This document shows positions 12,432-23,367 of a DNA stretch of 64,000 nucleotides, in pieces. Source of the DNA: Lobosporangium transversale (lineage: Eukaryota > Mortierellomycota > Mortierellomycetes > Mortierellales > Mortierellaceae); contig NW_019029058.1 of assembly GCF_002105155.1 (NCBI RefSeq), positions 1 through 64,000 of the forward strand, read 5' to 3'. Position 1 is the first letter of the stretch, and the number at the start of each line of letters is the position of its first letter. The translations under genes and the position numbers were made by a program. The notes beneath the pieces were generated by a model that did not search any database, had not been told where the DNA came from, and was given only the letters and a program-made list of their open reading frames with translations.

Positions 12432-13364
12432 GGTAGAAGAGAGAGCTTTTCTTTTTCCTGTCTTTGCTGTGTTCTGAGCTTGTTCCTGAAGGAGCCCGAT
12501 ATCAAGCCGTGCTTGGAGTGTTCGGGATTAAACAAAAAAAAGAAAGAAGTAAAATAAAGAGAGATTCAAAAGTGAATGTGTGAAGAAAAAAAAAAAAAAA
12601 AAAAAAAGAAAAAGGAAGGGATGAGGATTAGGAAGAAATAAGACAACCGTTTTGAGATGAATGTAGAAAAAGAAAGATGACAAGGGAAGAAAGGAAGGAA
12701 GAGCGGAGCTGGATTGGTAGGGGCTGGACCAACAAGAGTTGACCTGTAGACTCTGAAAGAGTAGAAAAACAAGGGGTGAAGCGTCGTTCTGATGACGATG
12801 GTCTAATCTCTCTTGGAGGGACTATTTTTGATTTGTTTCTTGTGTTTGTGTTTGTGTTTGTGTTTGGCATAAAAAAAAAGATGAAATGAACCGGAATCAT
12901 TCCACGAGAATGGCGATGCAGTAATAAGGTGAGACACATTTGCTCAAGTAGTTTGACAATCCTGTAAACCCTTGTTCACCAAAATTTCATCTCTCTTTGT
13001 TGATGCCTGAACTAGAGAGTTCAACTTGAATGAACATCACTATGTGAGTGCCTTGGAATAGCTTGGCGAGAAAATATGGTTTTCAATTCTGTTTAAAACA
13101 GTGTACATGTTTATTTTTCCCGCATAATGTCCAAACACAGCCGACTCACAACACACCAATTGAAAAAAATAAAAGTTGCCCTTTTGGTATTTATTTTGCA
13201 TGTCATTGGCACGTGCAGCTAAAAATAGCACCGCCACATAGTAGACTCATTAACATGTTCGACAACAGATCTTTTAATTATATATTGAGTTTTATGGATC
13301 AGAAACCTAGAAAAGGATGAAATATAGCAATATATACATTCATTTTTTTTTTTTTTCTTTTTTT
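12432..13364. other. Chitin synthase upstream region
   Basis: 933 bp before the chitin synthase start. It contains a poly-A run (12584-12607), a short (TGTGTT)n repeat at about 12839-12863, and an A/T-rich segment near 13260-13360. No gene is supported. Confidence 0.55.
12839..12863 (+). repeat. (TGTGTT)n short tandem repeat
   Basis: Four units of a six-base motif in the upstream region of chitin synthase. It gives rise to a spurious antisense Asn/Thr-repeat ORF. Confidence 0.7.
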
Positions 13365-15571
13365 TTAAAGTCGTCTTGGGGTCGTTTGGGTATTCATTGC
13401 AGTGTCAAGTTCTATAAAAGAAGAGATTCTTGGCATCAGCCTTTTGGATGTAGCGGATATAGCCTTTGTCATAGGGTATGACTCTATTCTTATCATCATT
13501 ATTGTTTTTAACTTACCATCCTCAAGAGTGGTACGGCGAGTATTTGTTGAATTCGAAACAGGCTCCGTCGCCTCAGACGCTAATGGTTGGCTATTGATAT
13601 CGTAAGGTCTAGCTGGAAGAGGGGGAGTGGAGCCGCTGCCACTCAAAGGAGGAGTCGTCCTGTTGTGAGCTAGCGGCAAAAAAAAAAAAAAAAAAAAAAA
13701 ATGAAATGGTGTTTCATGCGTTACAAATAAAGATTTGCTTTGGTACTATTGTTGTTGCAAACAGTATATTATACAAATCCAAATAGGAACATAAAAAAAC
13801 TCACCAAGAGGTGCGTCATCGTCTAGACGGGACTCGTATCGAGTTGGGTTCGCATCGTCATGCCTTAGCCAGTGTTCACTATCCTGCTGCTGATTTTGAT
13901 GTTGATTGTTTCTCTGAGCTGCCTCAGCTCTGGATGCCTTGAATTGGTTGTACCATTCAGTGACCTTTTTCTTGGTAGCTATATCGCAAGAAGTTGAAAA
14001 AAGAGTAAGTTTAAGCTCTTTCACAACAAAATTTCAAACATTTTACCACTGTCTCTTCCAACTTACTGTCTGCAGCCACATTAAACCGCTCTTTAATCTT
14101 GGGAAGTTCCTCTGTGTTTTTAAAACAAGGTGTCCAGTACAAATCAAATCAAATAAAAAAAAAGTTTACATAAGTAATGTCAATAATGTCAATAATGCCA
14201 ATGACGGTAAAAAGAAGTGAATTAGAATGAATTATGATCCCACATACCATCCATGAGTTCTTTAAACTCTTGAGTGAATGATGGTCCCTCCTGCTCTTGA
14301 TGATTTTGCTGTTGGCCCTGTTGATTATGAACATTCTGCCTTTCGCGAGCTACAAGAGATGCCAAGAAAAAGTAAAAATTAAAAAGAGCCAAGCTTTTTT
14401 TTTTTTTTTTTTTTTTTTAAAGCAGTTATAATAAAGGCAGTGTGACGTGATAACATTCACGTATATCGCAGTCTATTTTGCATTGGTCACGTCCTTTGCG
14501 TCATTGGTACAAATCATAGCGCCGGATGGTCAGTAATGGTGTTGTTGTGTAAGAAATCTTTATGGTGCTTTACCTCTATATTCTTCCATTGCTGCCAAAG
14601 TACGAGCATAGTCTTCGTCGGCGCGCAATTGCTGCTCGGAGGTGGATGTTGATGCCAAGAAAATAGGCTGTTTCGATATAACCGTAAATTCCATTGCATA
14701 AGGAAGGAAAAAAATAAAAAATAAAAAAAATTAGTAGGATTCATTTGTATCATTTGAATTTTAAAAAAAAAAAAAAAAAAAAAAATAATAATAATAATAA
14801 TAATAATAATAAAGAACTTACATCAAGTTCTGCCTGTGGTCTGTTCTGATTCTGATTCTGATTCTGTCCAAGACTTAAATTGTCTACACCCTGGGTCAAA
14901 CTATCATGGGTTTGACGGCGAGGCAACGCCGGGGGAACATTTGAGACAGTTGCGTTAGAAGTTGGAGCAGGAGCGAGATGTGGGGGCACAACAGCTTGTT
15001 GTGGCTCTGGCCGAAACTCGGGGTCGGAGATCTCAAGAAGAGCATTGATGCTTGCTTCAACATTCCCACGGTGGCTCTCCAACACAAACTCACAAACCTC
15101 CTTCTCCACTGTTGGAAAAGCCTCAGTCAAGATAGCGAGCTTGGCTTCTCTCTCAGAAGCAGCAGGCGTCGTTATATTACCATCTGTAGGCACTTCTGCT
15201 GTTGCTGGGGCGGTAGTTGTTGTTTGGGTAATTGGGGCAACAGAGGCAACAGAGGCAAGAGGGGCAACAGGGGCAACAGGGACAACTGTTGCACTTCCGT
15301 TCGATTGTTGTGTATCGGCGGGAGCATTATCATTCGTAGTCGCGCCTGGTTGAGCGACACTAGAGTGCAGTTCGAGGTTGCCTGCGTCTTCATGGAACGA
15401 ATCCTCCGCCGTTACTTGTGGTGATCCTGGAGGCTTCTTCGAAGCCGCCACTTCAGTCGCGGGCGACACAACATTTAGAGTGGCAGGCGTCTCAGAGTCA
15501 GGGAGAACATTGAGGTCAGAAGGAGGACGAACATCGCCCTCCGAGTTGAAGTCCTTGCCTGGAGATGACAT
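13365..15571 (-). CDS. CUE-domain ubiquitin-binding protein (Cue5/Tollip-like)
   Basis: Seven exons: 15571-14822, 14667-14574, 14349-14248, 14111-14067, 13978-13805, 13669-13517 and 13411-13365, giving 454 residues; every junction keeps frame. Residues 140-183 form a CUE domain: the AFP motif (EAFPTVEKEVCEFVL) and GNVEASINALL are the two helices that contact ubiquitin. A short motif after the CUE (QQLRADEDYARTL) resembles the region downstream of CUE in Cue5-like proteins. The rest is low-complexity Pro/Gln/Ser sequence. Yeast Cue5 and animal Tollip link ubiquitinated aggregates to Atg8 during autophagy. I do not see a clear W/F/Y-x-x-L/I/V Atg8-interaction motif in acidic context, so the autophagy role is inferred. 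Upstream Val/Ala/Pro and Gln/Asn repeats are probably disordered. Confidence 0.8.
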
Positions 15572-16119
15572 GAATGCGTGTGGCTGTTGAAATGAAAGAA
15601 TTAAGAATGTTGGTTTTGGAAAAAAGAGAAGAAAATGTGTGCCATATTGCTGCTTTATTACATTGCGGGCTGTGATGCTTGGCCTAGACGAGGATCACGT
15701 GAACACATAACACATATTTCAATTGGTCGCGGTACAATTCATTTGTTACAAATATTTTAGAATAGCTTCTAAAATAGTCAAAAGACGTTGCATTGAGCAC
15801 ATTTACACGTGTAGTTATGTTATTGATATGTAAAATAAAACTCACATGGCTTTATGGGTCCCCATTATTATCAAAACAAATTATGTTTTTGATATCGTTT
15901 TTTAACTTCAATAAATATCCCCATGGGTGTGATGTGTGTATCCACATCTTGTTCTGACACTCTGATTTTTTTTCTGATAATATGAGGTGCAGTTTGATAC
16001 GTAGCGCGCTTTTGCGAGCTTTCTTTGGCCTCAAAATGAGAAACATCCTCTGGTACTCCAAACCATGGCTAGCAGGGTTCACAAGGAACTCCCCGAGACA
16101 CTCTCCCAGGATACCAAGA
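15572..16119. other. Intergenic region upstream of the CUE gene
   Basis: AT-rich spacer. From about 15950 on the composition becomes more gene-like, and the relic described next may begin here, but I can align nothing with confidence before 16120. Confidence 0.4.
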
Positions 16120-17216
16120 GACAGTTTTACGTTTCGATAGCTCGTCCACAATCCAAAAGATAAAGGCAAGAAATGTAAGGATGGAGCGCAACCAAAAAGA
16201 CAAGCAAATATTCAAGGACTCCTCTCAAAGACCCTTCATTTGTTGGGGCCGGAGGCGGCAATCTGAATCAAAGAATCCGAAAACGCAAGTTTCTTCGACT
16301 AAATCGATACACAAAGAACAGTTGGTTTGCAGCAAGAATAATCTATCCGGATGTTAAGTTGGACCTCCCTTTAGAACTCGAGAGGATGGGCTGCTTGCTG
16401 CTGCCAGGGAGAAGTTGACATTTGTATTGGCCGCAAAGCTGAGCTGAATCCCGGTATGGTTGTTGTTGTATCTGCTGGCTCTGACTTACTGTATTACAGT
16501 CTAGAGCCCCCCTAAGAAAGAGCCCAAGAGGATATACCTATACAGGGTTCAAGGTAGATGATATACTGCAAACGCTTGGTGTCAATCGACATCAATGGGT
16601 TGTGGCAGTTATTGTAACAAAGGATGAGTATACAAATCACTCATTTTCCAAAAATTTGACTGTAGTAAGAGTGTAAAAACGTTGACGACCCGTACAAAGT
16701 GCTATTCCAGGGTTGCGAATCTTTTGAGGCATGCCCAGAGGATTTCAAGCATTCCACAGGTATTTTCCTTACAAGACATGAAGATCCGGCTAAGGATGAG
16801 TTAGGTAGCAATGATGAGGTTGATAGTATCATGGCGGGATTCGAAAGCAAGGAATGAGACGAATGAAGCTATAACTGCAAGCACTACGAATGAGGTCACG
16901 ACAACTGATAATACATCGACGTTAGTAACTAGCATGCCTTTAAAGACTAAAATCTTTCGGACTTCTGGTAGCAAATTTGTGTCAAGAGATTTCAATGCCC
17001 CAAAATTAACTCAAGTCCAAAAGCCTGTACCGGTTTCCAAATCGGAGAAGCGGAAAGTTCATTTCAGAAGATAAAGATGACCCAAACAAGATACGAAAGA
17101 TTGCTGATCAAGGAGAATTGAAAAAGTCGAAGACGGCTCAAAAACTGAGTACAAAGAAAGCCGTACGAAATAAGGCTTCAAGGATGGCAGGCCACAAAGT
17201 TTACCTAGACCCTGAA
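16120..17216 (+). pseudogene. Decayed PIN/XPG-like nuclease-family gene, copy 1
   Basis: No long ORF remains, but a series of blocks in shifting frames reads as one protein. At about 16123-16230 is FDSSSTIQKIKARNVRMERN. At 16411-16505 are EVDICIG and VVVVSAGSDLLYY, the acidic pair and ADSD-like strand of an XPG-I/PIN nuclease core, with the first Asp of the ADSD replaced by Gly. After a frameshift at the CCCCCC run near 16508, 16511-16668 contains FKVDDILQTLGVNRHQW. At 16811-17216 a basic tail runs on through one more frameshift to LDPE and a stop. The same blocks occur in the same order in the relic at 60401-60960 on the other strand, so this is a multi-copy family rather than chance. It is broken by several stops and frameshifts and is not functional. 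The family assignment beyond PIN/XPG-like is inference. Confidence 0.6.
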
Positions 17217-17313
17217 TAACCAAGTAATGTCTTGTTTTTTTTTTTTTTTTTTTTTTTTTTTTCTTCTTTTGGCCCAATTTGTTAACCAGCATTCAAATTA
17301 CTTCTATACCTTG

Positions 17314-17586
17314 GTCGCGGGCGAGGGAATGTCTGTCTGTCATGTGGACGAGTCCAGGACATCAATCTTTGCTGCACTTGTCATAAAAGAGCGGAGGGAA
17401 AAGGTTAATCTGCCATTTGCCTAAACTGCACAAGTCCACAACATGGGGAAGGTTTTCAACACGATTGTGACCATGTTGCTGGCCAGAACATAGCCAATGC
17501 AACCCTTCAGTGGGTAAAAAAATTTCAATGGCCGATCGCGCTGTATCGAGAGCTTGCGAAAAGCAAGAAGCGCAATGGCTCTGAGG
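17314..17586 (+). pseudogene. TnpB/Fanzor-like zinc-ribbon and RuvC-III relic
   Basis: Two frames make up a short C-terminal fragment. VCHVDESRTS (about 17335-17364) resembles the VDEyxTS lead-in of OrfB zinc ribbons. From 17364 the next frame reads NLCCTCHKR, one in-frame stop (17406-17408), then AICLNCTSPQHGEG and CDHVAGQNIANATLQW. This gives CxxC, a second CxxC, and the D-x-x-A-x-x-N-I pattern that carries the third RuvC Asp in TnpB, Fanzor and related nucleases. It lies about 100 bp after the PIN/XPG-like relic, separated by a poly-T run (about 17234-17262), in the same orientation. It may be the C-terminus of the same protein after an internal deletion, or the end of a separate element. 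It is inactive as it stands. Confidence 0.55.
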
Positions 17587-17598
17587 TGAGTACATGTA

Positions 17599-17812
17599 TT
17601 GTCCTCGTCATTTGGTCATGCACATATTGTAAAAATATATTGATTGAATTGGCCCAGAAAAAGCGCGTCACATTGAATGGGATTTGTGTATTGAATCGGT
17701 GGCTGATTTTGGCCACCAACTCATTTAAGATTATTCAAAATTCTGAGCCGACCAAATCAATTCAATAATTATATGTTTTTAGAATATGTGCATGACCAAA
17801 TGACGAGGACAA
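17599..17812. mobile_element. 214-bp foldback MITE with 30-bp perfect terminal inverted repeats
   Basis: Both ends begin TTGTCCTCGTCATTTGGTCA and stay identical for 30 bases when one is reverse-complemented. After one mismatch the similarity continues for about 25 more bases with small differences. At the centre a hairpin has stems GGTGGC (17698-17703) and GCCACC (17712-17717), so the element can fold back almost end to end. Flanks TACATGTA (17591-17598) and TTTATGTA (17813-17820) match at 6 of 8 positions, which fits a degraded 8-bp target duplication of the hAT type, though this could be chance. It has no coding capacity. Confidence 0.8.
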
Positions 17813-18150
17813 TTTATGTATATACTCTCATTTTTTGTGCGATTCAAAGCTCAATATCTGTATAATATCTTGTTTTAAACATTAATTGGTGGATATCAAC
17901 CATTTGCGGCGCGACCAAGCAAACTAGGCAATGTACAATTATGATTGCCACCAAAGCCATTAATTTGACAACAAATAGGACTCAAAACATACACCTTTTC
18001 TCCCTGCAATCTTAAGATTAAATAAATAGAATTTTTTGGAGCATACCGTCATGAGGCAAAACATGATTATTTACTCTTCAAAGACATTAGAGTTGACTTG
18101 CATTAACATCATAAAAGTTCATTAATAATAATAATATTGTGGTCCATAAA
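17813..18150. other. Intergenic region, 3' flank of AP180
   Basis: 338 bp, AT-rich, with a short (TAA)n stretch at about 18124-18135. No gene seen. Confidence 0.55.
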
Positions 18151-18171
18151 CTAGAATTGCCCAAACGGTGT

Positions 18172-18208
<37 letters not shown>

Positions 18209-20661
18209 ATAGCCCAGGGATTTCCGTTAACTCCTGTAGGTTGGGCAGTCATCATGTTCAGACTATTCAGATTTCCGCCGTTCACACTCATCATGTCTGA
18301 AGATTGATTCTGCACGTTACCAAAATTGGGCGAGAAAGGGTTGAGAGGGTTTATAGATGGCGCAAAAGGATTTGTGCTTCCCATTGCCTGTGAAGACAAG
18401 TTGGGCATTGTGTTGAATTGCGCCGCTCCAGTCATCGTTGGGAGCGACGGTGTTGGGAACGAGCCACTCATTGCTGCAGATCCTGTCCGGAAAGGGTTTC
18501 CTGTGCTCTGCGGAGCGATATTATTCATGTCATGCATGCTACTCATCATACCCATTACATTACCATTACCATTGCCATTGCTAATTTGGAACATGTTGGA
18601 GTGTTGTTGGCCCATTGAAAATGGATTTGTGCTGAAGCCTGTCGGTTGAGCTGCCAATACATCCGGTTGGAAGGACTGAGAGCTACTCATACCAGTAAAG
18701 TTGTTTCCGAGCATCATATTTTGCTGTGTCTGCATCTGCTGCATCTGCTGCATCTGCTGCATCTGCTGTATCTGAAGCATTTGTTGTTGCTGTTCAAGCT
18801 GAAGCTGGAGCTGAAATTGCTGGAAATCATTGCCTCCAGTCAACATCTGCGCTTGGAATGTATTGGGATTCTGTTGAATAGTCGTTTCTTCATTCTCAAT
18901 ACTAGAGAAAAAGTCGATCATATCCTTCATGGGGTTGGTCTGTTTAGATTCCTCTTTTGTTTTCTTGGGTGACCATGTATCATCATCTATAGCACGAAAA
19001 GAAATATTTTGTTGCACATTTAGTATTAGGATGTCTAAATGGCCTAGATAGTCAACGCAAGCGTTTCGATTGCAATCATTCTGTTTAAAGATACATACCA
19101 TTCCCTGCAAACTTGTTGTTAGATGAAGGTGTTGACGGTTTTGTAGGGGGAGATTTTGCAGTTGAAGAGGATAGATTGTTTGATTTTGATAGTGTAGATT
19201 TTTGGCCCTCTTCAAAGTCTGGGCTGTTGAGGTATTCCTCCAGTGTCTTGACGAGTGACAGTGGTGCCTGTATTTATATCAGGGATATGTTAAGCTGATT
19301 AGACAATCGAGTGTTATACTCGCAATTATCCGTTCATTTAATGACTCCAGAAAAAACTCACATGTTTGAGCTGAGGAATAGTAATGTGAATCACAGCTTC
19401 CATGCGCTTGGCAACGCTGAAGTACTCCATACATTTTGTGGTTTGCTCTGCAAAAGTTTTGTAGATCGCCAGCCCAAGCCTCGCTTGATCCTTAGTCATC
19501 TCAAAGTAATGTTCTACGATAAGAAACGCGAACGGTACATTCAGTGGTGGGTACATCATGCCCATTCATGATAAATTTGAATGACAGGTTTTGGCATTAA
19601 AGAAACATACGGAGGATGTTGATGACGCCTTCGTTCATAGCTTGAAAGAGTCGTAATAAATCTTGGACAAGCAGTGCAAATGCACCAATTGTCACTTCGT
19701 TGCTCAATTCGTCGACATAGAACTGTTGATTAAATCGATAAAAGTGTATATAAATATCGGTGTTTTCGACTGCCAATAATGGTGGGTATTTCGAGCTTGA
19801 GCAAACCTAACCTTGCATGCTAAGAGGGCTGATATCTGCTTTTGAAGTGCAGAGACATGGTGTAGCAAACCCTTATTTAGAGGCAGTGTACGAAGGTATC
19901 CATCTCGGCCTTGGACTCCTGTTCTGACCGGATCTCGCTGCAGCTCACGATATGCATGCACCTTCTCAATAAGGTACGCTGCATAGGTCCTAATGGTAGC
20001 TGTGTATCCACCTAGTATGACACAATACATGTAAAACATGAATGAGTAGCTCTTCGTCCTTGGGAATGCTTTATCTGTTCGGCCTTCATGGATTGGAGAA
20101 TGGTAAATCAGGATGAAATAAGAGGACTTACTGTTTGCACCGCCTTTATACGCAGCAGAAAGAATACCACGCTGCGAAGCACAAAAACTCAAGACTTCAT
20201 TTCCTGCCTCTGATCGAGCGAGTAAATGAACAACCAGTAGAGATTTAAACGACGTCTATCAGCATGGGGAGAGACAGTATTTTTTTAGTATATTAGATAG
20301 CCAGTTCGGGTGAAGACATAGTTTAATAAGTAGAGCAATGACTCGCAAAGAGTAACATACAGTCCAGACGTTGCTCGCCAATCTTGGCTGGAGCGCGTTC
20401 ATTATTAGCATGATGTTGTGCATGGAGGATGACGCCCCGAACAGCAGTGCTAAAGAGAGATATTGTTCAGAGGGAAAAAAAAAAGAAAAAGAAAAAGAAA
20501 AAGAAAAAAGAATCAGCGCATAAACGATTGTATTCTCAGAGTTGCATTGCTTGAACTGGTAGCAGAGAGCATTGAGAAAGCACATGTCACATACTGTCGA
20601 GGTATTTCCGCTTTGGGTACATGCACTTGGGCTTTGTAGCCCCAATGACTGCCTTCTCCAT
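18151..20661 (-). CDS. AP180/CALM-type clathrin adaptor (ANTH domain)
   Basis: Eight exons: 20661-20595, 20449-20361, 20255-20132, 20011-19812, 19722-19611, 19513-19362, 19267-19099 and 18986-18151, giving 582 residues with all phases consistent. The protein starts MEKAVIGATKPK, the basic N-terminal helix of ANTH domains that binds PtdIns(4,5)P2. It continues through NVWTTSFKSLLVVHLLAR, GYTATIRTYAAYLIEKVHAYRE and FQAMNEGVINIL/HYFEM to about residue 270. The tail is disordered and Gln/Met-rich with at least four NPF motifs (TNPFS, GNPFR, TNPFA, LNPFS), which bind EH domains of Eps15/Pan1-type proteins, and ends in a polyQ run. Such proteins recruit clathrin and sort cargo at endocytic sites. 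The divergent neighbour is MIC60. The yeast equivalents are YAP1801 and YAP1802. Confidence 0.93.
18170..18208 (-). repeat. CAA/CAG (polyQ) trinucleotide tract in AP180
   Basis: Alternating CAG and CAA codons encode about 12 consecutive Gln close to the C-terminus. A second CAG-rich Met/Gln repeat lies at about 18725-18790. Mixed codons slow expansion but length variation between strains is likely. Confidence 0.85.
20476..20506. repeat. (AAAAAG)n purine tract in AP180 intron 1
   Basis: On the minus strand this is the pyrimidine tract (CTTTTT repeats) within intron 1 of the adaptor gene. Confidence 0.7.
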
Positions 20662-21280
20662 GCTTCAGCGATAAAGATGTGAAAGAAAAAGAGGAGGAAG
20701 GAGTCTGAGTGCAAGTTAAGAAGCAAGGGAAGAATGAAGTAAACAAAAAGAGAGAAAGCAAGAGAGCAAGAGCAAATTAATGTTAAATATACTCTTTAAT
20801 ATTGTGCTGTCAGAATGTCAGGGCGTCTTAAACTCAAAAATAATGTAGAATTGTATCTGAAAATACGTCAAAATGCTTATTTCCAGACAACGGTTCACTT
20901 TCGCGAGGAACAAGATCAGTCCTGTTTTTTTGCTTCCGAGGATCTCTAACTCTCTAACTGGGTCAAAGGTGCCACTGTCAATTTTGCAATCCTTCTCCCC
21001 CCTCTCTTTCTTCTTTGCCTTTATAAATCCTTATTCTCTTTGGCCTTGGATCCTAATTGAACAGTGTAGGGTACTGGCCGAAACTATACCTTCTCCTTTT
21101 CTTTTTCCCTTCTTTTTCTTATTTTCTTCAGGTACCATAAGACATGGTTAAAGACACGCGCATGCATGATTTATCTGATCAACAAGATGGACAGACCAAC
21201 TAAACAGTTGTAGACACACTCAACTCATCCCACTCATCCCCTCTCGAATTACACTCTGTAGAAAGAAAAATCCATATAGA
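20662..21280. promoter_or_regulatory. Divergent promoter region AP180 / MIC60
   Basis: 619 bp between two start codons facing away from each other. It holds CT-rich segments (20985-21025, 21090-21130) ahead of MIC60 and purine-rich sequence (CT-rich on the coding strand) ahead of AP180. A TTTATAAATCC box lies near 21020-21030. No ORF of note. Confidence 0.45.
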
Positions 21281-21455
21281 ATGTTGAATGTCAACCGACT
21301 GGCTATTGCCAGCGCAAAACACAGCGCCAGGGCAGCTTTCCCCATGTGCCCTACTCATTACCGCGCTTTGGCTCAGGTACAGAGTAAAGCAAATACAGAT
21401 GTTTGGTTCCATTCGCTTCGTAGACACATGTATTGACATGTTGTATCTCACCCTC

Positions 21456-21490
<35 letters not shown>

Positions 21491-23367
21491 GTAGCGCTTC
21501 AACTCCACTGATGCCAAATTGACCATGCCTGAGGCTGCTGCTGCTGCTACTGTTTCAACTGCCAAAAAAGGTCTTCGCTTCCGCACTAAGGCTTTAATCA
21601 CACTCACCTTGGTGGGCGGTGGTGTCGCAGGGGTTGTCAAGCACTCGTTTGATGACCCGGGGTTCCGCTCACTTTTGGAGGATAATGTGCCATATTTCGC
21701 TCACTCGATGGATCAATTGGAGGCGATCAAGGATAACAAGGATTTCGAAAAGTACATTGAGGGTGCTTCTCATGTAGCTGAGAAGGCCGTTGACCTTGGT
21801 AAGACAGCTTATCGTAAAACCTCAGATCTGATTAATGGAACCACCACTCCAGCACCAGAGAAGGTTGATAAAACTGCCAGTACCTTGGCAAAGAAGGTCA
21901 AAGAGCTTGAGCAACCCAGGCCCGCCGTTCCTGCTGTTCGTTCCGAATATGTCCCTTCCGAAGTCCCTCCACCTACCTTTCTGCCTGGCGCTGCTCCTGG
22001 TAAGGCTGCACAACCGCTCAACTCCCTTAAGGCTGCTGAGGCTAAGGTTGTAGAAAAAGTTGAGGAAGTCAAAGATAAGATTGTGGAGGTTAAGGACAAG
22101 ATTGTAGAGAAGGTGACTGAGAAGAAGGAGGATGTTGTTGCTTCCCCAGAACCTCCTAAGAAGCTAATCAAGGTTGCAACAATTGAATCAGAGGAGCCTA
22201 TCATGACAAACCTTAACACTACCTTGCATCAATTGGTCGCCATCTTGAACGAGACTGGGATCCCTGAGCAGGGTCACCAGGTTTTCGAGAAGGCTAACGC
22301 GGAGTTGAAGCACTTGAGTGAACGCGTTGAGGCATTAAAGGTTGAGGGTGAAGCCCAGGCTGCAACTGTTTTGGCTGAGGTCACCGAGAAGTACAACAAA
22401 TTGATGACGGAAAAAGAATCGGAGCATGAGGGTGAGCTTTCGCAATTGAAGAAGGAGCTGGCTGCGGCTTTTGAGGAGGAAAAACAGAAAGCAATTGAGC
22501 ATGAGCTCAAGGTCCAGCAGGATATTCTCAAGGAGGAACAAAAACAGGAGCTTCTAAAGTATGCGACAGAAATGCAGCGCCGCTGGGTTCGCGAGGTCAA
22601 AGTCAGAGTCGAGAATGAGCGAGGTGGTCGCTTGGCTCGTTTGGACCAGATCAACTTGCGCCTTAGAACTCTGGAGCGCCAGGGAATTGACAATGCCCAG
22701 TTTTTGCAACAGTCTGCACGCACACATCAACTTTGGTGCGGTATTAAAGCATTGGAAAAGGCGTATGAAGCTGGTGAACGCCGTCCCTTTGATCGCGAAT
22801 TGGCACGTTTGAAAAGATTGGCAGAGGAAGAAAAAGATGCTGAAGTTTTGAAAGCTGTGTTGGCTGCTATTCCAGATTCAGTTGCTGCGCATGGAGTGGA
22901 CTCTGTCCCAGAATTAGTAGACCGATTCGAGTATGTTGCAAACAAGGTTCGCCAGGCTAGCTTGGTCCCTGATGATGGGGGAGTTCTTGCTCATGGAATG
23001 AGTGTTGTTTTGTCCAAGCTCATGTTTAAGAAGCACGGACTGGTCCCAGGAAATGATGTTGAAGCAGTTCTTGCTCGCACAGAGTACTACCTTCAAGAGA
23101 ACGATTTGGAGCAGGCAGTGCGTGAATTAAATCAACTCAAAGGTTGGGGCAAGCGTTTGGCCAAAGATTGGATCATTGCAGCCCGCAGGAGAGTCGAGGT
23201 TGGACAGGCCATTGATGTATGTATTTACCAAAGTCTTGTCTTGTATGTTAACCAAAAGTGAAGTGTTGAGTTACACCAACTAACATTATTATTACTATTA
23301 TTGCTCATCGACTCTCCGATAGGTCATCAACACCCATGCCAACCTTGTTAGCTTGACACTTGCATAA
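21281..23367 (+). CDS. MIC60: MICOS complex subunit MIC60 (mitofilin)
   Basis: Exons 21281-21376, 21495-23216 and 23323-23367, all phase 0, give 620 residues. MIC60 anchors crista junctions in the inner mitochondrial membrane. Exon 1 encodes an Arg/Ala-rich presequence lacking acidic residues (MLNVNRLAIASAKHSARAAF), so translation most likely starts here and not at the Met in exon 2. A membrane helix follows at about 65-80 (LITLTLVGGGVAGVV), then Pro-rich and Lys/Glu/Val-rich segments, a long coiled coil (about 240-400) and the C-terminal mitofilin domain (from about 430 to the end, with RLAKDWIIAARRRVEVGQAI). The final 15 codons lie in a separate exon; without that splice the reading frame would run into intron sequence. 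Length and layout match fungal Fcj1/Mic60. Confidence 0.93.

Noticed and set aside
21809-22723. Minus-strand Ser/Thr/Phe-rich ORFs opposite MIC60 (136 and 149 residues)
   Set aside because: They mirror the Lys/Glu/Val-rich coiled coil of MIC60 and have no independent support.
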